This document shows, piece by piece, positions 6,544 to 8,577 of a stretch of 8,577 nucleotides of DNA (its first letter is position 1; each line of letters begins with the position of its first letter). Origin of the DNA: Chitinophagales bacterium (GTDB taxonomy: Bacteria; Bacteroidota; Bacteroidia; Chitinophagales; UBA8649); the NCBI GenBank assembly GCA_016777395.1, contig JADHRO010000082.1, positions 1 through 8,577 on the forward strand, read 5' to 3'. The translations under genes were made by a program, and so were the position numbers. The notes beneath the pieces were generated by a model. That model saw only the letters and a program-made list of their open reading frames with translations, was not told the origin of the DNA and did no database searches.

Positions 6544-7677
6544 ATGGCTAAAAGGGATTATTACGAGATACTAGGCGTTGATAAAGGTGCGTCTGAAGTA
6601 GAAATTAAAAAAGCCTACCGCAAGGTTGCCTTAAAATTCCATCCAGACAGGAATCAAGGTGATGATTCTGCTGAAGCGAAGTTTAAAGAAGCTGCCGAGG
6701 CTTATGAAGTTCTGGGAAATGCTGAGAAGAAGGCAAAGTATGATAGATTTGGCCATGCTGGAGCAGATGGGCCTGGAGGATTTGGTGGCGGCGGCGCAGG
6801 TATGAATATGGAGGATATCTTTAGCAATTTTGGAGACATTTTTGGCGGAGGCGGAGGGGGAGATTTCAGCTCTTTCTTTGGCGGCGGCGGTGGTCGAGGT
6901 GGTAAACGAGTGCGCAAAGGCAGTAACTTAAGGGTCAAAGTCAAGCTAAGCTTTGCTGATATTGAATCAGGAATTGAGAAAAAACTCAAAATAAACAAGT
7001 TGGTCAATGTACCAGGAGCCTCTTACACGACCTGCTCAAGCTGCGGAGGAACCGGATCTGTTAGGCGAGTGACAAATACCATTTTAGGTCAGATGCAAAC
7101 GACGGCAACGTGCCCTACTTGTAATGGAAGTGGGCAAATCATGGATACAAGGCCTCCTGGCTCAGATGCAAACGGCCAAAAGAGAGAAGAGCGAGTAGTT
7201 TCAGTAAATATTCCAGCAGGAGTTGAGGAGGGTATGCAGCTTCAAGTTAGAGGAGAGGGAAATGAAGGCCCCATGAACGGTATGGCGGGTGACTTAATCG
7301 TACTAATTGAAGAAATCCCTCATGAATATTTGGTGCGGGATGGACAAAATGTATTGTTTAAATTGGGGCTTAATTTTGCAGATGCTGCCTTGGGTACATC
7401 TTTAGAGGTGCCAACTATAAGCGGAAAGGCGAAGATTAAAATTTCTGAAGGAACGCAAAGTGGAAAGGTGCTAAGGCTCAAAGGCAAGGGGCTCCCATCG
7501 GTCAATGCTTATGGAAAAGGGGATCAATTGGTATATATATCAATATATACACCTAAAAACCTATCTAAGGATGAAAAAGCGTCCTTACAAAAGTTTAGAG
7601 AATCTGAAAATTTTGAAGCAAAACCTGAAAAGGCTGACCAAGGATTCTTTGAAAATGTTAAGGATTTTTTTAGCTAG
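6544..7677 (+). CDS. dnaJ: chaperone DnaJ (Hsp40), two-repeat zinc domain
   Basis: DnaJ binds unfolded proteins and stimulates the ATPase of DnaK. The 377 residues show a J domain (1-70) with the essential HPD (33-35), a very glycine-rich G/F linker (about 74-120), a zinc domain, two C-terminal beta domains (about 215-340) and a tail ending in FFENVKDFFS. The zinc domain is reduced. Only CSSCGGTG (164-171) and CPTCNGSG (190-197) remain, corresponding to repeats 2 and 3 of E. coli DnaJ, which form zinc site II. Where repeats 1 and 4 would be, there are LVNVPGASYT and DTRPPGSDANG without cysteines. I recall this shortened form in other Flavobacteriia-type DnaJ proteins, so it is probably lineage-specific rather than damage. 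The frame is intact and the gene follows grpE closely. Confidence 0.96.
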   Translation: MAKRDYYEILGVDKGASEVEIKKAYRKVALKFHPDRNQGDDSAEAKFKEAAEAYEVLGNAEKKAKYDRFGHAGADGPGGFGGGGAGMNMEDIFSNFGDIFGGGGGGDFSSFFGGGGGRGGKRVRKGSNLRVKVKLSFADIESGIEKKLKINKLVNVPGASYTTCSSCGGTGSVRRVTNTILGQMQTTATCPTCNGSGQIMDTRPPGSDANGQKREERVVSVNIPAGVEEGMQLQVRGEGNEGPMNGMAGDLIVLIEEIPHEYLVRDGQNVLFKLGLNFADAALGTSLEVPTISGKAKIKISEGTQSGKVLRLKGKGLPSVNAYGKGDQLVYISIYTPKNLSKDEKASLQKFRESENFEAKPEKADQGFFENVKDFFS

Positions 7678-7692
7678 CCAAGTAAGATTTAA

Positions 7693-7742
7693 TTGGTATT
7701 AGACTAGTAATCAAACAATCCTACCAAGCACTAATATTTTTT
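7693..7742 (+). terminator. candidate terminator after dnaJ
   Basis: Two alternative perfect six-base stems occur just after dnaJ. TTGGTA (7693-7698) pairs with TACCAA (7722-7727), and TATTAG (7697-7702) pairs with CTAATA (7731-7736). The second is followed directly by six Ts (7737-7742). The stems share bases and cannot form together. The loops are long (23 and 28 bases) and the stems AT-rich, so termination strength is uncertain, but the position fits the end of the grpE-dnaJ operon. Confidence 0.35.
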
Positions 7743-7780
7743 ACGTTTCAGCTAAATAGAGCAGTGTAATCTACTAAATA

Positions 7781-7792
7781 TAGATTTCTTTG
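7781..7792 (+). promoter_or_regulatory. candidate -7 promoter region for the phospholipase-like gene
   Basis: TAGATTTC (7781-7788) and TTTCTTTG (7785-7792) each match TAnnTTTG with one mismatch, just before the ATG at 7797. The second is followed by CAC, as at the grpE promoter. Both sit so close to the start codon that the leader would be a few bases long or absent. No -33 element is obvious. Confidence 0.35.
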
Positions 7793-7796
7793 CACC

Positions 7797-8577
7797 ATGT
7801 TGCGAAATCTGATTTTAATTCTTTTTTCCTTTTGCTTTGTACATATTGCCCAGGCCTGGGGCTTCTGGGCACATCAGCGCATTAATCGCTTGGCGATTTT
7901 TTCTCTACCACCAGCTATGTTTACTTTTTATAAGGCAAACATTGAGTATATCACTGAACATGCTGTTGATCCGGACAAACGACGCTACGTAATGGAAGGG
8001 GAAGCACCTAAACACTTTATTGACTTAGACCATTTTTGTACCCACCCCTGTGATAGCTTTCCGCGCAAATGGCTGGAAGCAAAGCGTATTTACTCAGAAG
8101 ACACGCTCAATGCTTATGGAATTGTTCCTTGGGCCATTGAATGGACGATGAATAAGCTTACAGGAGCCTTCGTGGATAAAGATAAAGCCTTAATTTTAAA
8201 GTACTCTGCTGATCTTGGTCATTATATTGCAGATAGTCACGTACCCTTGCATACTACGGAAAATTATAATGGTCAATTGACAGACCAACATGGCATCCAT
8301 GGCTTTTGGGAAAGTCGTTTACCGGAGCTATTTCATGAGGAATACTCCTTTTGGGTGGGAGGAGCTAACTATATTAAAAATAGGAATGAATTCATCTGGA
8401 CAAACATTTTACATGCACATAATCAACTAGAGGGTGTGTTAAGTTTGGAAAAGCAATTGGACAAAACATACCCTAAAGATCAAAAGTACGCCTTTGAGGC
8501 AAGGGGTGAATCTTTGATTAAAACCTATTCCCGCGGATACGCCCTTGCGTACCACGAATTACTGGAAGGTATGGTTG
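7797..8577 (+). CDS. exported zinc-dependent phospholipase C / S1-P1 nuclease-like protein (partial)
   Basis: The first 260 residues of a gene that runs off the right edge. Residues 1-20 form a signal peptide: basic LRN, a hydrophobic core, and AQA just before Trp21. Cleavage there exposes Trp as residue 1, which binds zinc through its N-terminus in Bacillus cereus phospholipase C and in P1 nuclease. The other ligands line up as His26, Asp58 (possibly Asp60), His73, the H-x3-D-x5-H set in GHYIADSHVPLH (His142, Asp146, His152), and H-x3-E in HGFWE (His168, Glu172). The Trp-His spacing of five and the Asp-His spacing of 15 match P1 nuclease, whereas Glu172 matches phospholipase C. Cys81 and Cys85 could form a disulfide. 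Location is periplasmic or extracellular. Whether it cleaves phospholipids or nucleic acid cannot be told. Confidence 0.88.
   Translation, partial: MLRNLILILFSFCFVHIAQAWGFWAHQRINRLAIFSLPPAMFTFYKANIEYITEHAVDPDKRRYVMEGEAPKHFIDLDHFCTHPCDSFPRKWLEAKRIYSEDTLNAYGIVPWAIEWTMNKLTGAFVDKDKALILKYSADLGHYIADSHVPLHTTENYNGQLTDQHGIHGFWESRLPELFHEEYSFWVGGANYIKNRNEFIWTNILHAHNQLEGVLSLEKQLDKTYPKDQKYAFEARGESLIKTYSRGYALAYHELLEGMV

Noticed and set aside
6770..6905. Local GC-rich, repeat-like tract
   Set aside because: It encodes the glycine-rich linker of DnaJ, normal for the family; it is not a separate repeat element.
6702..7007. Proline-rich open frame on the minus strand inside dnaJ
   Set aside because: It is the reverse reading of the glycine codons of the G/F linker; the poly-proline follows from GGC/GGA repeats and is not evidence of a gene.
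1..8577. Looked for tRNA, rRNA, CRISPR repeats, insertion-sequence ends, phage genes or a defence cluster
   Set aside because: No cloverleaf, regularly spaced repeat, transposase, integrase or defence domain was seen; almost all of the window is intact housekeeping genes.

Overview
This window looks like chromosomal housekeeping DNA from a member of the Bacteroidota, probably of the Flavobacteriia/Cytophagia kind. Four things point there: the promoter motif TAnnTTTG in front of grpE and on the opposite strand behind it, the almost complete absence of strong ribosome binding sites, a MurA with Asp in place of the usual catalytic Cys, and a DnaJ with two instead of four CxxCxGxG repeats. Base composition is AT-rich, roughly 40% GC by eye, and looks even along the window apart from the glycine-rich part of dnaJ. 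I see no insertion sequence, phage gene, CRISPR array, tRNA or rRNA.

Layout. Bases 1-173 are the end of an unidentified gene. A small two-helix membrane protein (210-536) follows, then mutL (539-2386) two bases later; these read as one transcription unit. On the minus strand, meeting mutL tail to tail, is a serine alpha/beta hydrolase (2437-3321). It diverges from murA (3469-4776), the first committed step of peptidoglycan synthesis. murA meets queG (minus strand, 4780-5709), the last step of queuosine synthesis for tRNA, with only three bases between the stop codons. queG diverges from grpE-dnaJ (5960-7677), two co-chaperones of DnaK (DnaK itself is not in the window). The window ends inside a gene for an exported zinc-dependent phospholipase C / S1-P1 nuclease-like enzyme (7797 onward).

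The genes do not form one pathway. The only functional unit is grpE-dnaJ. I found no convincing new multi-gene system. The points worth a second look are within genes: a degenerate endonuclease motif in MutL that still keeps a clamp-binding motif, the Asp-type MurA, the loss of one zinc site in DnaJ, a start-site conflict in queG where a likely promoter lies inside an apparent membrane anchor, and a possible second, sigma-54-like promoter in front of grpE.
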